Translations under genes and position numbers: made by a program
In this document: positions 43,030 through 52,129 of the stretch, one piece after another
Layout: every line of letters begins with the position of its first letter
How positions within the stretch are numbered: position 1 is the stretch's first letter
Assembly (NCBI RefSeq): GCF_029626175.1
Contig: NZ_JARUBM010000002.1
Location: forward strand, 3,303,001-3,367,000
Reading direction: 5' to 3'
Source: Micromonospora sp. WMMD1082
GTDB lineage: Bacteria > Actinomycetota > Actinomycetes > Mycobacteriales > Micromonosporaceae
DNA: 64,000 nt
The notes under the pieces: model-generated
Databases searched by the model: none
What the model was told of the DNA's origin: nothing
What the model saw: only the letters and a program-made list of their open reading frames with translations

Positions 43030-43343
43030 GCGCCAAGCCTGCCCGTCCCGGTGACCGCCGGCCCAGCGTCAGTGACAAATCCCGCTGCTCGTCGCCTTCG
43101 TTGGACCGTGCCCGGATCCGCTGGCAGGGCAGGGCACCGCCCGCCGTGATTCAGCTGCGCTCTCAGCTCGACAGGCCGTACACCGCACACCGCGCACGCC
43201 GCACCCGCCAAGAAGGGCCGGGCTGCCGCAACGGCGGAGGCTGGTCGGGAAGGCGGCGGGCGGCGTGCGCGTGGGATGGGCCACAGCGGGGAGCTGGCAC
43301 CCGGCGTGGGCGGGGTGGCGGGGCGTAGGACAGACTTGCTGGC
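43030..43343. other. Intergenic region, 314 bp
   Basis: This divergent gap holds the promoters of the small minus-strand gene and of mqnL. I see no convincing coding frame, no RNA gene, and no strong hairpin. GCACACCGCGCACGCCGCACC near 43186-43206 is a short CAC-type repeat. Confidence 0.5.
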
Positions 43344-44804
43344 ATGGCGGCTCGTGGGTTCCCGTACACCGATCTGTTGGACTTTCTCGCGGCGCTGGAG
43401 CGCGAGGGGGAACTGCGTCGCGTCGGCGTGCCGGTCGACCCCACGCTGGAGATCAGCGAGATCGTCACCCGGACGGTCCGGGCGGACGGGCCGGCGCTGC
43501 TCTTCGAGCGGCCCACCCGGGGCGAGATGCCGGTGGCGATCAACCTCTTCGGCACCGAGAAGCGCACCGCGCTGGCGCTCGGCGTCGAGTCGCTGGACGA
43601 GATCGGCAACCGGATCGGCGAGATGCTCAAGCCGGAACTGCCGGTGGGCTTCGCCGGCATGATGGGCGGCCTCGGCAAGGTGATGCAGCTCAAGTCGATG
43701 CCGCCCAAGAAGGTCAGGACCGCGCCCTGCCAGCAGGTGGTCTACCGGGGTGCCGACGTCGACCTGAACCGGCTGCCGGGGCTCCAGGTGTGGCCGGGTG
43801 ACGGCGGGATCTTCCACAACTTCGGGCTGACCCACACCAAGCACCCGGAGACCGGCAAGCGGAACCTCGGGCTGTACCGGCTCCAGCAGCACAGCCACAA
43901 CACCCTCGGCATGCACTGGCAGATCCACAAGAACTCCACCGCGCACCACGCCGTCGCCGAGCGGCTCGGCCAGCGGCTGCCGGTCGCCATCGCCATCGGC
44001 TGCGACCCGGTGGTCAGCTACGCGTCGAGCGCGCCGCTGCCCGCCGACATCGACGAGTACCTGTTCGCCGGGTTCCTGCGCGGCGAGCGGGTGGAGATGG
44101 TCGACTGCCTGACCGTGCCGTTGCAGGTGCCGGCGCACGCCCAGGTGGTGCTGGAGGGCTACCTGGAGCCGGGCGAGCGGCTGCCGGAGGGGCCGTTCGG
44201 CGACCACACCGGCTTCTACACCCCGGTCGAGCCGTTCCCGGTGCTGCACGTCGAGGCGATGACCATGCAGCGCGACCCGGTGTACCACTCGATCGTCACC
44301 TCAAAGCCACCGCAGGAGGACCACGGCCTCGGCAAGGCCACCGAGCGGATCTTCGCGCCGTTGCTGCGGTTCCTCATCCCGGACATCGTCGACTACGACC
44401 TGCCGGCCGCCGGGGTCTTCCACAACTGCGCGATCGTGTCGATCCGCAAGCGGTACCCGAAGCACGCCCAGAAGGTGATGAACGCGATCTGGGGCGCCCA
44501 CATGATGTCGCTGACCAAGCTGATCGTGGTGGTGGACGAGGACTGCGACGTGCACGACTACCGCGAGGTCGCCTTCCGGGCCTTCGGCAACGTCGACTAC
44601 GCCCGGGACCTGCTGCTCACCGAGGGCCCGGTGGATCACCTCGACCACTCGTCGTACCAGCAGTTCTGGGGCGGCAAGGCCGGCATCGACGCCACCCGCA
44701 AGCTGCCCAGCGAGGGCTACACCCGGGGCTGGCCGGAGGAGATGAGCATGTCGCCCGAGGTCGTGTCGCTGGTCGACAAGCGCTGGAAGGAGTACGGCAT
44801 CTGA
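43344..44804 (+). CDS. mqnL: UbiD-family decarboxylase of futalosine menaquinone pathway
   Basis: The 486-residue protein is a full-length UbiD. It has FLAALEREGELRRVGVPVD at the N-terminus, then LQQHSHNTLGMHWQIHKNS and GCDPVVSYASSAPLP, with the conserved EGPFGDHTGFYTP that holds prenyl-FMN and the catalytic Glu. UbiD enzymes remove carboxyl groups from aromatic or unsaturated acids using prenylated FMN. Coupling to a UbiA-type gene and nearness of UbiX- and MqnE-type genes identify it as the late futalosine-pathway decarboxylase (MqnL). The stop overlaps the mqnP start. Confidence 0.88.
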   Translation: MAARGFPYTDLLDFLAALEREGELRRVGVPVDPTLEISEIVTRTVRADGPALLFERPTRGEMPVAINLFGTEKRTALALGVESLDEIGNRIGEMLKPELPVGFAGMMGGLGKVMQLKSMPPKKVRTAPCQQVVYRGADVDLNRLPGLQVWPGDGGIFHNFGLTHTKHPETGKRNLGLYRLQQHSHNTLGMHWQIHKNSTAHHAVAERLGQRLPVAIAIGCDPVVSYASSAPLPADIDEYLFAGFLRGERVEMVDCLTVPLQVPAHAQVVLEGYLEPGERLPEGPFGDHTGFYTPVEPFPVLHVEAMTMQRDPVYHSIVTSKPPQEDHGLGKATERIFAPLLRFLIPDIVDYDLPAAGVFHNCAIVSIRKRYPKHAQKVMNAIWGAHMMSLTKLIVVVDEDCDVHDYREVAFRAFGNVDYARDLLLTEGPVDHLDHSSYQQFWGGKAGIDATRKLPSEGYTRGWPEEMSMSPEVVSLVDKRWKEYGI

Positions 44805-45721
44805 TGGCGACCACCGCTGCCGTGCAGCCGGCCCCGACCGCCGGACGCGTGAAGTCCTTCCTCAAGCTCGTCGCGATCGAGCACTCGGTGTTCGCGCTGC
44901 CGTTCGCGTACCTGTCGGCGCTGACCGCGATGCAGGTCAACGGCGGGCGGGTGCGCTGGCTCGACCTGCTGCTGATCACCGTGGCGATGGTCGGGGCACG
45001 GACGTTCGCGATGGCCGCCAACCGGATCCTGGATCGTCGGATCGACGCGCGGAACCCGCGTACCGCCAACCGGGAGCTGGTGACCGGGGCGGTGAGCCTG
45101 CGGACGGCCTGGACCGGCGCGGGCGTCGCGCTGGTGGTCTTCCTGGCCGCCGCGGCCCTGCTCAATCCGCTCTGCCTGGTGCTCGCGCCGCTCGCCGTGG
45201 TGCCGCTGGTGGTCTACCCGTACGGCAAGCGGTTCACCAACTGGCCGCACGCCATCCTGGCGGTCGCCCAGGCGGTCGGCCCGATCGGCGCCTGGCTCGC
45301 GGTGACCGGCACCTTCGCCGGCTCCGGGCCGGCCTGGCTGCTCGGCGCCGCCGTCGGCCTGTGGATCGGCGGCTTCGACCTGATCTACGCCTGCCAGGAT
45401 GCCGAGGTCGACCGCCAGATCGGCGTGCACAGCGTGCCGGCCCGCTACGGTCTGCGCTTCGCGCTGCACGCCTCCACGGTCGCGCACGTGGTGACGTTCG
45501 CGCTGTTCCTGTGGTTCGGCGTGCTGATCGGCTTCGGCTGGCTCTGGTGGATCGGGCTGGCGCTGACCGCGCTCGCCTTCGGCTACCAGCACCTGGTGGT
45601 GACGCCGGCCGATCTGAGCCGGGTCAACCGGGCGTTCTTCACCGCCAACGGCTTCGTCGGCATCGCGCTGTTCGCCTTCGCCGTGCTCGACCTGGTCATC
45701 CGGCTCGGCCTCCGCCCCTGA
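44804..45721 (+). CDS. mqnP: UbiA-type prenyltransferase of menaquinone synthesis
   Basis: The 305-residue membrane protein has about eight or nine helices and both Asp-rich motifs of UbiA prenyltransferases: NRILDRRIDARNPRT (NxxxDxxxD) and YACQDAEVDRQIG (DxxxD). SFLKLVAIEHSVFALPFA at the start is typical of the MqnP branch. It attaches a polyprenyl chain to the naphthoate intermediate. The start ATG overlaps the mqnL stop. Its last 26 bases overlap the convergent terpene synthase gene. Confidence 0.9.
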   Translation: MATTAAVQPAPTAGRVKSFLKLVAIEHSVFALPFAYLSALTAMQVNGGRVRWLDLLLITVAMVGARTFAMAANRILDRRIDARNPRTANRELVTGAVSLRTAWTGAGVALVVFLAAAALLNPLCLVLAPLAVVPLVVYPYGKRFTNWPHAILAVAQAVGPIGAWLAVTGTFAGSGPAWLLGAAVGLWIGGFDLIYACQDAEVDRQIGVHSVPARYGLRFALHASTVAHVVTFALFLWFGVLIGFGWLWWIGLALTALAFGYQHLVVTPADLSRVNRAFFTANGFVGIALFAFAVLDLVIRLGLRP

Positions 45722-46718
45722 CGGCCGGGCGGTCGGCCGCGTAGCGGGCGCTCTCCAGGGTCCAGTCGATGGTGCCGCGAACGGCCCGCGCCACCCCGTC
45801 GAGGTGCGCGGTGACCGCACTGTCCAGCGTCGGGCCGAACGACGGCACCGTGGCGCGCAGGGCGACGAACCGGCCCATCGACTGGTGCCAGCGCTGCGCG
45901 GCCAGCTCGACGGCGGCGGGCACCGGCACGCGGGCGTCGGCCGCCAGCGCCAGCACCAGGTTGTGCCCGCCGGAGGTGGCCGCGTCCCGATCGAGCGAGG
46001 CGATGTCGTTGTACCAGGAGAGCAGGTCATTGCCGATGTCGCGGAGCTGGCCGAGCAGCGGGTGGTGATAGACCGGGTCGGGTAGTGGCCGGCCGCTGAC
46101 GAACTCCACCAGCGGATACGACACGTACGCCGCCGAGGTGGCCCGGCGCAGCTCGACGTACTCGTCGACGCCGGGCGCGTGACCGGTGGCCTTGTTGACC
46201 GCCTCCTGCCAGGTGCCGTCGAGGTGGTGGGCGACCGCGTCGGCGAAGCGCAGGCGCCAGCGGGCGGGCATCCGGCGCCGTGGCTCGCGCCACGCGTTCA
46301 CCAGCAGCCGCCGCAGCGGGCCACCGAGGCCCGCGTGCCGCAGCCGGGGGTTGCCGCTCAGCAGTGCCACGGCCCCGTCGCGCAGGCCACGGATCTCGTC
46401 CAGGCCGAGCCGGTCGGGACTGTCGCAGGCGTCGTCGACCAGGAAGAACCAGGTGAACAGGGCGGTCAGCACGCGCAGGTCGGGCACGGTGGCGTCCGGG
46501 TAGAGCCGGCCCGCGTAACGGGCGAAGCCGGCCCGGCCCAGCCGCTCGCGGGTCGGCTCGTCCAACGGCAGCCCGGCCTCCGGCAGCCAGGACACCAGCC
46601 ATTCCTGCACCTCGTCGGCGTGCGGGGAGACCCCCGGCGGGATCGGGCAGGCGGCGCGGAGCGACGGCAGGACGTGGCGGGCGGCGCTGCTCGACGGCGG
46701 GATGATCTCGTCGGCCAT
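45696..46718 (-). CDS. Class I terpene synthase
   Basis: The 340-residue protein has the bacterial class I terpene cyclase fold. It starts with CPIPPGVSPHADEVQEW, the usual N-terminal segment. The Asp-rich Mg-binding motif is LVDDACD (Asp95-Asp99) and the NSE/DTE motif is NDLLSWYND (residues 230-238), where Asp replaces the final Glu. An RWHQ helix and the RY pair (WTLESARYAADR) close the active site. Length fits sesquiterpene or monoterpene cyclases. The product cannot be predicted. It stands alone without a P450 or methyltransferase, between mqnP and the ubiX-like gene. Confidence 0.85.
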   Translation of the reverse strand: MADEIIPPSSSAARHVLPSLRAACPIPPGVSPHADEVQEWLVSWLPEAGLPLDEPTRERLGRAGFARYAGRLYPDATVPDLRVLTALFTWFFLVDDACDSPDRLGLDEIRGLRDGAVALLSGNPRLRHAGLGGPLRRLLVNAWREPRRRMPARWRLRFADAVAHHLDGTWQEAVNKATGHAPGVDEYVELRRATSAAYVSYPLVEFVSGRPLPDPVYHHPLLGQLRDIGNDLLSWYNDIASLDRDAATSGGHNLVLALAADARVPVPAAVELAAQRWHQSMGRFVALRATVPSFGPTLDSAVTAHLDGVARAVRGTIDWTLESARYAADRPAVRGGGRAG

Positions 46719-46837
46719 CCCGGACCTCCCCCGTCTGCCGTCCCGGCGCCGTGCGCTGCCTCCGGCAGCATGCCAGGCGACCCTGGATCCCGCAGGCCCG
46801 GACGGACATCGGTGGCGTAACGGTGCAGCCACCGGGA

Positions 46838-46876
46838 GTCGGGGCACTCGGGACGTGCCTACCCGGGTGCCCCGAC
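46838..46876. promoter_or_regulatory. Strong hairpin in divergent gap upstream of ubiX-like gene
   Basis: GTCGGGGCAC (46838-46847) and GTGCCCCGAC (46867-46876) form a perfect 10 bp stem, extended after one mismatch by CGGG/CCCG. A further half site GTGCCCGACCGG lies just downstream. It is in a divergent gap, so it is more likely an operator or attenuator than a terminator. Confidence 0.5.
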
Positions 46877-46931
46877 CGGCTTTCCGGGGGTGCCCGACCG
46901 GAGCCGGCGATGACCAGGCAGGCTGGGGAGT

Positions 46932-47561
46932 ATGCGCGAACCATGGGTGGTCGGCGTGTCCGGGGCGTCCGGGACGCCGTACGCGGCCGCGGTCGTCCGC
47001 GGGCTGCTCGACGCCGGGGAGCCGGTGGACCTGATCGTCTCCCGCGCTGCCCGGCTGACCGTGCTCGACGAGACCGGACGGCCGTTCCGCGACGCGCACT
47101 GGAGCGCTGACCTGGCCGGCTGGATCGGACGGGACCTCGGGGAGGCGGACGTCCGCCACTGGCCCGCCGGTGACCTGGCCGCCGGGCCGAGCAGCGGTTC
47201 CTACCCGGCCCGCGGAATGGTGGTGGTGCCGGCGAGCACGGCGGCCTGCGCCGGAATCGCCATCGGCCTGTCGAAGGATCTGTTGCAGCGCGCCGCCGAG
47301 GTGAATCTCAAGGAGCGGCGGCGGGTGGTGGTGGTGCCCCGCGAGACTCCGGTGACCCGGAGCCACCTGGAACACCTGATCAGCCTGCACGATGCCGGCG
47401 CGGTGGTGCTGCCGGCCAGTCCCGGCTTCTACGGCGCGGGAGCCGCCGCCTCCGCGGCGCAACTCGTGGACTTCGTGGCGGGCAAGGTGCTCGACGCCCT
47501 CGGTGTGTCGCACACCCTCTTCCAGCGGTGGGCCGGAAGGTTGAACGCGGACCGGGCCTGA
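46932..47561 (+). CDS. mqnM: UbiX-type flavin prenyltransferase
   Basis: The 209-residue flavoprotein starts EPWVVGVSGASGTPYAAAVV, the UbiX FMN-binding GxSGASG motif. SKDLLQRAAEVNLKERRRVVVVPRETPVT carries the conserved Arg and Lys residues; in short form the key parts are VNLKERR and VPRETP. It makes prenylated FMN for the UbiD partner. The adjacent mqnL/mqnP pair fits the Streptomyces futalosine arrangement, where the UbiX homologue is called MqnM. Confidence 0.87.
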   Translation: MREPWVVGVSGASGTPYAAAVVRGLLDAGEPVDLIVSRAARLTVLDETGRPFRDAHWSADLAGWIGRDLGEADVRHWPAGDLAAGPSSGSYPARGMVVVPASTAACAGIAIGLSKDLLQRAAEVNLKERRRVVVVPRETPVTRSHLEHLISLHDAGAVVLPASPGFYGAGAAASAAQLVDFVAGKVLDALGVSHTLFQRWAGRLNADRA

Positions 47562-47589
47562 TGACCGGTCCGCGTCCCGATCCGCACAT

Positions 47590-47856
47590 TCAGTACATGC
47601 CGGCGTTGGCCGGTCCTGGGCCGGTCGAGGCGGCCGGGCCCACGTTGCGTGGTCTACCCATCTCGTCCGCCTCTTCCAGCATGCCCTCCCCTTCCAGCAG
47701 GGCCCGCACCTCGGATTCCCGAAACCGGCGATGCCCACCTGGAGTCCGGATACTGCCGATCCGGCCCGCCGCCGCCCAGCGCGTCACGGTCTTCGGGTCC
47801 ACCCGAAACAGCGCGGCGACTTCACCCGGTGTCAGCAGGCGATCTCCAGTGTCCAC
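47590..47856 (-). CDS. bldC: BldC-like MerR-type developmental regulator
   Basis: The 88-residue protein has a single winged-helix domain: LLTPGEVAALFRVDPKTVTRWA, then GRIGSIRTPGGHRRFRESEVRALL. This matches BldC of Streptomyces nearly residue for residue over the core. BldC binds DNA as head-to-tail monomers on direct repeats and delays sporulation. A disordered C-terminal tail of about 30 residues is longer than in Streptomyces BldC. The GTG at 47856 has GGAGG upstream; a longer frame to 47946 lacks support. The promoter region up to 48010 is unusually A/T-rich for this DNA. Confidence 0.88.
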   Translation of the reverse strand: MDTGDRLLTPGEVAALFRVDPKTVTRWAAAGRIGSIRTPGGHRRFRESEVRALLEGEGMLEEADEMGRPRNVGPAASTGPGPANAGMY

Positions 47857-48125
47857 AGCCCCCTCCTCGCGTCGACGAAGCCCCCGGCTGAACACACTGC
47901 CCCCGGCCGGTGCGAGCCCAGAGCCGTCATGAGGGACGTATGGCAATTACAGCACCAGCGACCTGGCGTGTCCGCCAAACGCGAAAAACGCACTGAGTGG
48001 GAAGTTAGTAAATGGTACCGGCGTCACGCCCTCCGAACCCCGGGTATGCGAACTGTCACCCGCTGCCAGGTCAAACGGATGCCGGAGTCCGGGTGTTACG
48101 GCCCGACGACTAGGGTCTACAGTCC

Positions 48126-48584
48126 GTGGACGCCATCGACCTCAACCTCGTGGACCTGCTACGGAGCAACGCCCGCCTGTCGTACGCCGAGCTGGCCCGC
48201 CAGGTCGGCCTCTCCGCTCCGGCGGTGCACGAACGGGTCGGCAAGCTGGAATCCGGCGGCGTCATCCGGGCGTACCGCGCGGAGGTCGAGCCGGAGACCA
48301 TCGGGCTGGGGGTGACCGCCCTGATCGGCATCGTGGAGGACTCCGGGGCCGACACCGACGACGTGCTGGAGGCGTTCCGGGTCATGCCGGAGATCGAGTC
48401 CTGCTACTTCATGGCCGGGGTCGAGTCGTTCCTGCTCAAGGCCCGGGTGGGCACCATCGCCGAGTTGGAGCAGCTGATCGTACGGCTGAACCGGACGCCC
48501 GGGGTCGCCTCCACCCGGACCAGCATCGCGCTGTCGACGAAGTGGGAGAACCGTCCGCAGCCGGTGGCGCCGCCCTCGGCCTGA
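48126..48584 (+). CDS. Lrp/AsnC-family transcriptional regulator
   Basis: The 152-residue protein has an N-terminal helix-turn-helix (DLNLVDLLRSNARLSYAELARQVGLS, key parts LRSNARLSYAEL and LSAPAVHERV) and a C-terminal RAM domain (VTALIGIVEDSG, CYFMAGVESFLLKARVG) that binds amino acids. The GTG at 48126 lies about 9 bases after TAGGGT, so the transcript may be leaderless. Its partner is likely the PLP enzyme 45 bases downstream, which suggests an amino-acid-responsive regulator, perhaps for cysteine. An AsnC-type gene sits beside the mqn genes in Streptomyces as well. Confidence 0.88.
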   Translation: MDAIDLNLVDLLRSNARLSYAELARQVGLSAPAVHERVGKLESGGVIRAYRAEVEPETIGLGVTALIGIVEDSGADTDDVLEAFRVMPEIESCYFMAGVESFLLKARVGTIAELEQLIVRLNRTPGVASTRTSIALSTKWENRPQPVAPPSA

Positions 48585-48629
48585 GGCCGGCGCCCGGCCG
48601 GTCGGGCCCCGCTTGCTACGTTTCCGGGC

Positions 48630-49721
48630 GTGACTCATCTCGACCGGTGTGACGAGGCCAGCCGGCGGTGGGTGACCGAGGCGATCGCGGCCGTGGAGGC
48701 GGACGCGAACCGGTCCGCCGACACCCACCTGCTGCCCTTCCCGCTGCCCCGGGAATGGGGGATCGACCTCTATCTCAAGGACGAGTCGGTCCACCCGACC
48801 GGGTCCCTGAAGCACCGGCTGGCCCGCTCGCTGTTCCTGTACGGGCTCTGCAACGGCTGGATCGGGCCGGAGAGCACGATCATCGAGGCGTCGTCGGGCT
48901 CCACGGCGGTCTCCGAGGCGTACTTCGCCCGGATGCTGGGGCTGCCCTTCATCGCGGTGATGCCGGCCTCCACCTCGCCCGAGAAGATCGCCCAGATCGA
49001 GTTCCAGGGCGGCCGGTGCCATCTCGTCCAGGACCCGGCGAAGGTGGTCATCGAGGCGCGCTGGCTCGCCGAGGACTCCGGCGGGCACTACATGGACCAG
49101 TTCACCTACGCGGAGCGGGCCACCGACTGGCGGGGCAACAACAACATCGCCGAGTCGATCTACGCGCAGCTGTCGCTGGAGCGGCACCCCGTACCGGTCT
49201 GGATCGTGGTCGGCGCGGGCACCGGCGGCACCAGCGCCACCATCGGCCGGTACGCCCGCTACCGGCGGCTGCCCACCAAGCTCTGCGTGGTCGACCCGGA
49301 GAACTCGGCCTTCTATCCCGCCTGGCAGGCGGCGGACTGGTCGGTACGCACCGGGCGCGGTTCCCGGATCGAGGGGATCGGCCGGCCGAGCGTCGAGGCG
49401 TCGTTCCTGCCCTCGGTGGTGGACCGGATGGTGCAGGTGCCCGACGCCGCCTCACTGGCGGCGATGCGGGCCGCCTCGGCGGTGCTGGGCCGGCGGGTGG
49501 GCGGGTCGACCGGCACCAACCTGTGGGGCGCCTTCGGCCTGATCGCCGAGATGCTGGCCACCGGCCGGACGGGCTCGGTGGTCACGCTGATCTGTGACGC
49601 GGGCGACCGGTACGCCGACACGTACTACGCCGACGAGTGGCTGGCGGGGCAGGCCCTCGATCTGGCCCCGCACCTGGCCACCGTCGAGCGCTTCCTGGCC
49701 GACGGCAGCTGGCCGACCTGA
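48630..49721 (+). CDS. PLP-dependent cysteine synthase-fold enzyme (Cds1-like)
   Basis: The 363-residue protein is a fold-type II PLP enzyme. The Schiff-base Lys61 is in [23 protein letters not shown] binds substrate, and [14 protein letters not shown] holds the cofactor phosphate. The spacing and the long C-terminus match the actinobacterial cysteine desulfhydrase Cds1 (Mycobacterium Rv3684) better than CysK or CysM. Such an enzyme would break L-cysteine to pyruvate, ammonia and sulphide. It follows the AsnC regulator by 45 bases. Biosynthetic activity is not excluded. Confidence 0.75.
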   Translation: MTHLDRCDEASRRWVTEAIAAVEADANRSADTHLLPFPLPREWGIDLYLKDESVHPTGSLKHRLARSLFLYGLCNGWIGPESTIIEASSGSTAVSEAYFARMLGLPFIAVMPASTSPEKIAQIEFQGGRCHLVQDPAKVVIEARWLAEDSGGHYMDQFTYAERATDWRGNNNIAESIYAQLSLERHPVPVWIVVGAGTGGTSATIGRYARYRRLPTKLCVVDPENSAFYPAWQAADWSVRTGRGSRIEGIGRPSVEASFLPSVVDRMVQVPDAASLAAMRAASAVLGRRVGGSTGTNLWGAFGLIAEMLATGRTGSVVTLICDAGDRYADTYYADEWLAGQALDLAPHLATVERFLADGSWPT

Positions 49722-49737
49722 GCCACCCGACCGGCGC

Positions 49738-50367
49738 TCAGTTCCGCACCGCGCGCTCCGCGAGGCCGGGGTAGCGCAGGACGTAGCCGTCCGGATCCAC
49801 CTCGACCTCGGCGCTGAAGTCGCCGCTGGCGTACCGGAACCGGTTCGGGCCCAGCCCGGTGTAGAGCTGCTCGGTGGGCAGCACCGTCAGGCTCGGCACC
49901 AGCACCCAGGCCACGTTGATCCGGTGGGTGGTGTCGGGGCGTGCGGTGATCAGGCCGAGCCGGTTCAGCGGCAGGGTGTTGAACAGCGGTGAGCCGCCCA
50001 GATCCACGTCGAGGGCGTCGGCCAGCCGGTCGGGATCGTCGACCCCGGGCAGCCCGGCCGGGGCGTGCCCGGCCTCGGCCAGGGCCGCGTCCAGGTCACC
50101 CTGCTCGGCGGCGGTCACCCGCCACCGCTGTGTCGCCCGCTCCAGGCGTACGCTGCGCCGCCATCCGGCGCCCTCGACCTCGACCTCCAGGCGGACGCTG
50201 ACCCAGTCGGCGTCGGTGGCCACCTGGTAGCGACACGTGTAGGGGATCGGGTCCACGGCCAGCTGCGTGCCGTGCCCCGTCAGACCTTGGCCGCCTTCGA
50301 CCAGGGCATGTTCGGCGCCGGCGGTGTCCGTCCGGGTCCACAGCAGCGACTTCGGCGTCGTCGGCAT
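49738..50367 (-). CDS. Putative glycolipid-binding family protein
   Basis: The 209-residue soluble protein is built of repeated beta-strands with matching charges (e.g. YTCRYQVATDADWVSVRLEVEV, shown as CRYQVATDADWVSVRL and VEVEGAGW). It contains DVDLGGSPLFNTLPLNRLGL and IINV-like INVAWVLVPSLTV. These are the features of the PF06475 putative glycolipid-binding family. Its activity is unknown. It converges with the PLP enzyme gene 17 bases away. Confidence 0.65.
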   Translation of the reverse strand: MPTTPKSLLWTRTDTAGAEHALVEGGQGLTGHGTQLAVDPIPYTCRYQVATDADWVSVRLEVEVEGAGWRRSVRLERATQRWRVTAAEQGDLDAALAEAGHAPAGLPGVDDPDRLADALDVDLGGSPLFNTLPLNRLGLITARPDTTHRINVAWVLVPSLTVLPTEQLYTGLGPNRFRYASGDFSAEVEVDPDGYVLRYPGLAERAVRN

Positions 50368-50426
50368 GAACCGGACGTTACGCCACCCGGCCGAGCCGGG
50401 CGGCGTATGCGCCGAAGGCGAACTCG

Positions 50427-51932
50427 TCAGTGGGTACGTGCGCGGGGCCGCCCACCGGATCCGCGCCGGTCCTCACGCGGCCGGTCGTGCAGGCCCCACC
50501 CGTCCGGACGCGGCGCCCGGTCACCGTAGCGACGCTCGCCGCGCGGCTGGTCACCGTAGCGGCGTTCGCCCCGTGGCTGGTCGCCATAGCGGCGTTCGCC
50601 GCCCTGGTCGCCGTGGCGACGGGAGCCGCCCGGGCGACCGCTGCGGCGGGGCGGCTCCGGCTCGTCGCGCACCGGCACCCCGCTCGGCTCCCGCGCCCCG
50701 GTCAGCTCGGCCAGGGCGGGGTCACCGGCGCGTACCCGCGTCTGGGCCGGCTCCACGCCGGCCTTCTCCAGCATCGCCAGGGTGGTGCGACGCTGCTTCG
50801 GCAGCACCAGGGTGGCCACCGCGCCCGCCTCGCCGGCCCGGGCGGTACGCCCCGCGCGGTGCAGGTAGTCCTTCGGGTCCTTCGGCGGGTCGACGTGCAG
50901 CACGAGCGAGACCCCGTCGACGTGGATGCCCCGGGCCGCCACGTCGGTGGCGACCAGCACGTTGGTCCGGCCCTCGCGGAACTGCGCCAGCGTGCGGGTG
51001 CGCATCCCCTGGGTCTTGCCCCCGTGCAGCCCGCCGGCGCGTACGCCGACGGCCGCGAGCTGCGCGACCAGCCGGTCCACCCCCAGCTGGGTGCGGGCGA
51101 AGACGATGGTCCGGCCCGCTCGCGCGGCGATCGACGCCGTCACCGGGAACTTGTCCTGCGGGGGGATGAGCAGCAGGTGGTGATCCATGGTGGACACCGC
51201 CGCGGTCGGCGGCGCGGTCGAGTGGGTGACCGGGTCGGTCATGAACCGCCGCACCAGCGCGTCCACGTCGCCGTCCAGTGTGGCCGAGAAGAGCAGCCGC
51301 TGCGCGCCCGTGGGCGTCTTGGCCAACAGCTCGGTGACCTCGGGCAGGAAGCCCATGTCGGCCATCTGGTCCGCCTCGTCGAGCACGGTGATCTCGACAT
51401 CGTCGAGCTGGCAGACGCCCCGGTCGATCAGGTCCGCGAGCCGGCCCGGGGTGGCCACCACGACCTCCACGCCGCGCCGCAGGGCATCGATCTGGCGGTC
51501 GTACGGTACGCCGCCGACGGCGGTCTTCAGGAACACGCCGACGGCCTTGCCCAGCGGCAGCAACGCGTCATTGACCTGCATGGCGAGTTCCCGGGTGGGC
51601 ACCAGGACGAGGGCCCGTGGGTGTCGCGGCCGGGCTCGTCCGCCAGCGGCGATCCGGGCCAGCAGCGGCAGCCCGAAGGCGAGGGTCTTGCCGGAGCCGG
51701 TCTGCCCCCGGCCCAGCACGTCGCGTCCGGCGAGCGCGTCCGGCACGGTGGCGCGTTGGATCTCGAACGGGGTGGTGATGCCCTGCCGGTCGAGGGCACG
51801 GACCAGCGGCCGGGGAAGTCCGAGCGAGTCGAAGGTGATCGAGGCGTCGGGGGTGGTGGTGCCGGCCGGTTGCGGCTCAGCGGGGAGGTCGAGGGAGAGC
51901 GGGAGCATGCCGGGGTCAGCGGAGGTGGTCAA
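50427..51932 (-). CDS. DEAD-box RNA helicase with basic repeat tail
   Basis: The 501-residue protein has a complete DEAD-box core: Q motif (ITFDSLGLPRPLVRALDRQGI, with the conserved F before it), Walker A GRGQTGSGKT, PTRELA, TPGR, DEAD in VLDEADQM, SAT, and HRAGRTARAG. The C-terminal 100 residues are Arg/Gly-rich with three copies of a 10-residue GERRYGDQPR unit, plus a GGSRRHGDQG variant, suited to RNA binding. Such helicases act in ribosome assembly or cold adaptation. The ATG/TTG-start region at 51932 is followed by a typical acidic leader. It is monocistronic. Confidence 0.9.
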   Translation of the reverse strand: MTTSADPGMLPLSLDLPAEPQPAGTTTPDASITFDSLGLPRPLVRALDRQGITTPFEIQRATVPDALAGRDVLGRGQTGSGKTLAFGLPLLARIAAGGRARPRHPRALVLVPTRELAMQVNDALLPLGKAVGVFLKTAVGGVPYDRQIDALRRGVEVVVATPGRLADLIDRGVCQLDDVEITVLDEADQMADMGFLPEVTELLAKTPTGAQRLLFSATLDGDVDALVRRFMTDPVTHSTAPPTAAVSTMDHHLLLIPPQDKFPVTASIAARAGRTIVFARTQLGVDRLVAQLAAVGVRAGGLHGGKTQGMRTRTLAQFREGRTNVLVATDVAARGIHVDGVSLVLHVDPPKDPKDYLHRAGRTARAGEAGAVATLVLPKQRRTTLAMLEKAGVEPAQTRVRAGDPALAELTGAREPSGVPVRDEPEPPRRSGRPGGSRRHGDQGGERRYGDQPRGERRYGDQPRGERRYGDRAPRPDGWGLHDRPREDRRGSGGRPRARTH

Positions 51933-52129
51933 GAAATGCCTTTCGAGCGGGGCGCATCTTCGCGATGTCCCGCCGCGGCAGTCGCCGCCGGATCTTCCGC
52001 AAGAACGCCCATGGGCGCGCGGGTGCGCGCCGGGTCAATGATCACCGACCAGTGTACGGCGGCGGCCGCGAAGCCACCCGTGCCGAACGCGGGTAGTGGG
52101 CGGACTCACCACGATCCGCACCCCGTTCG

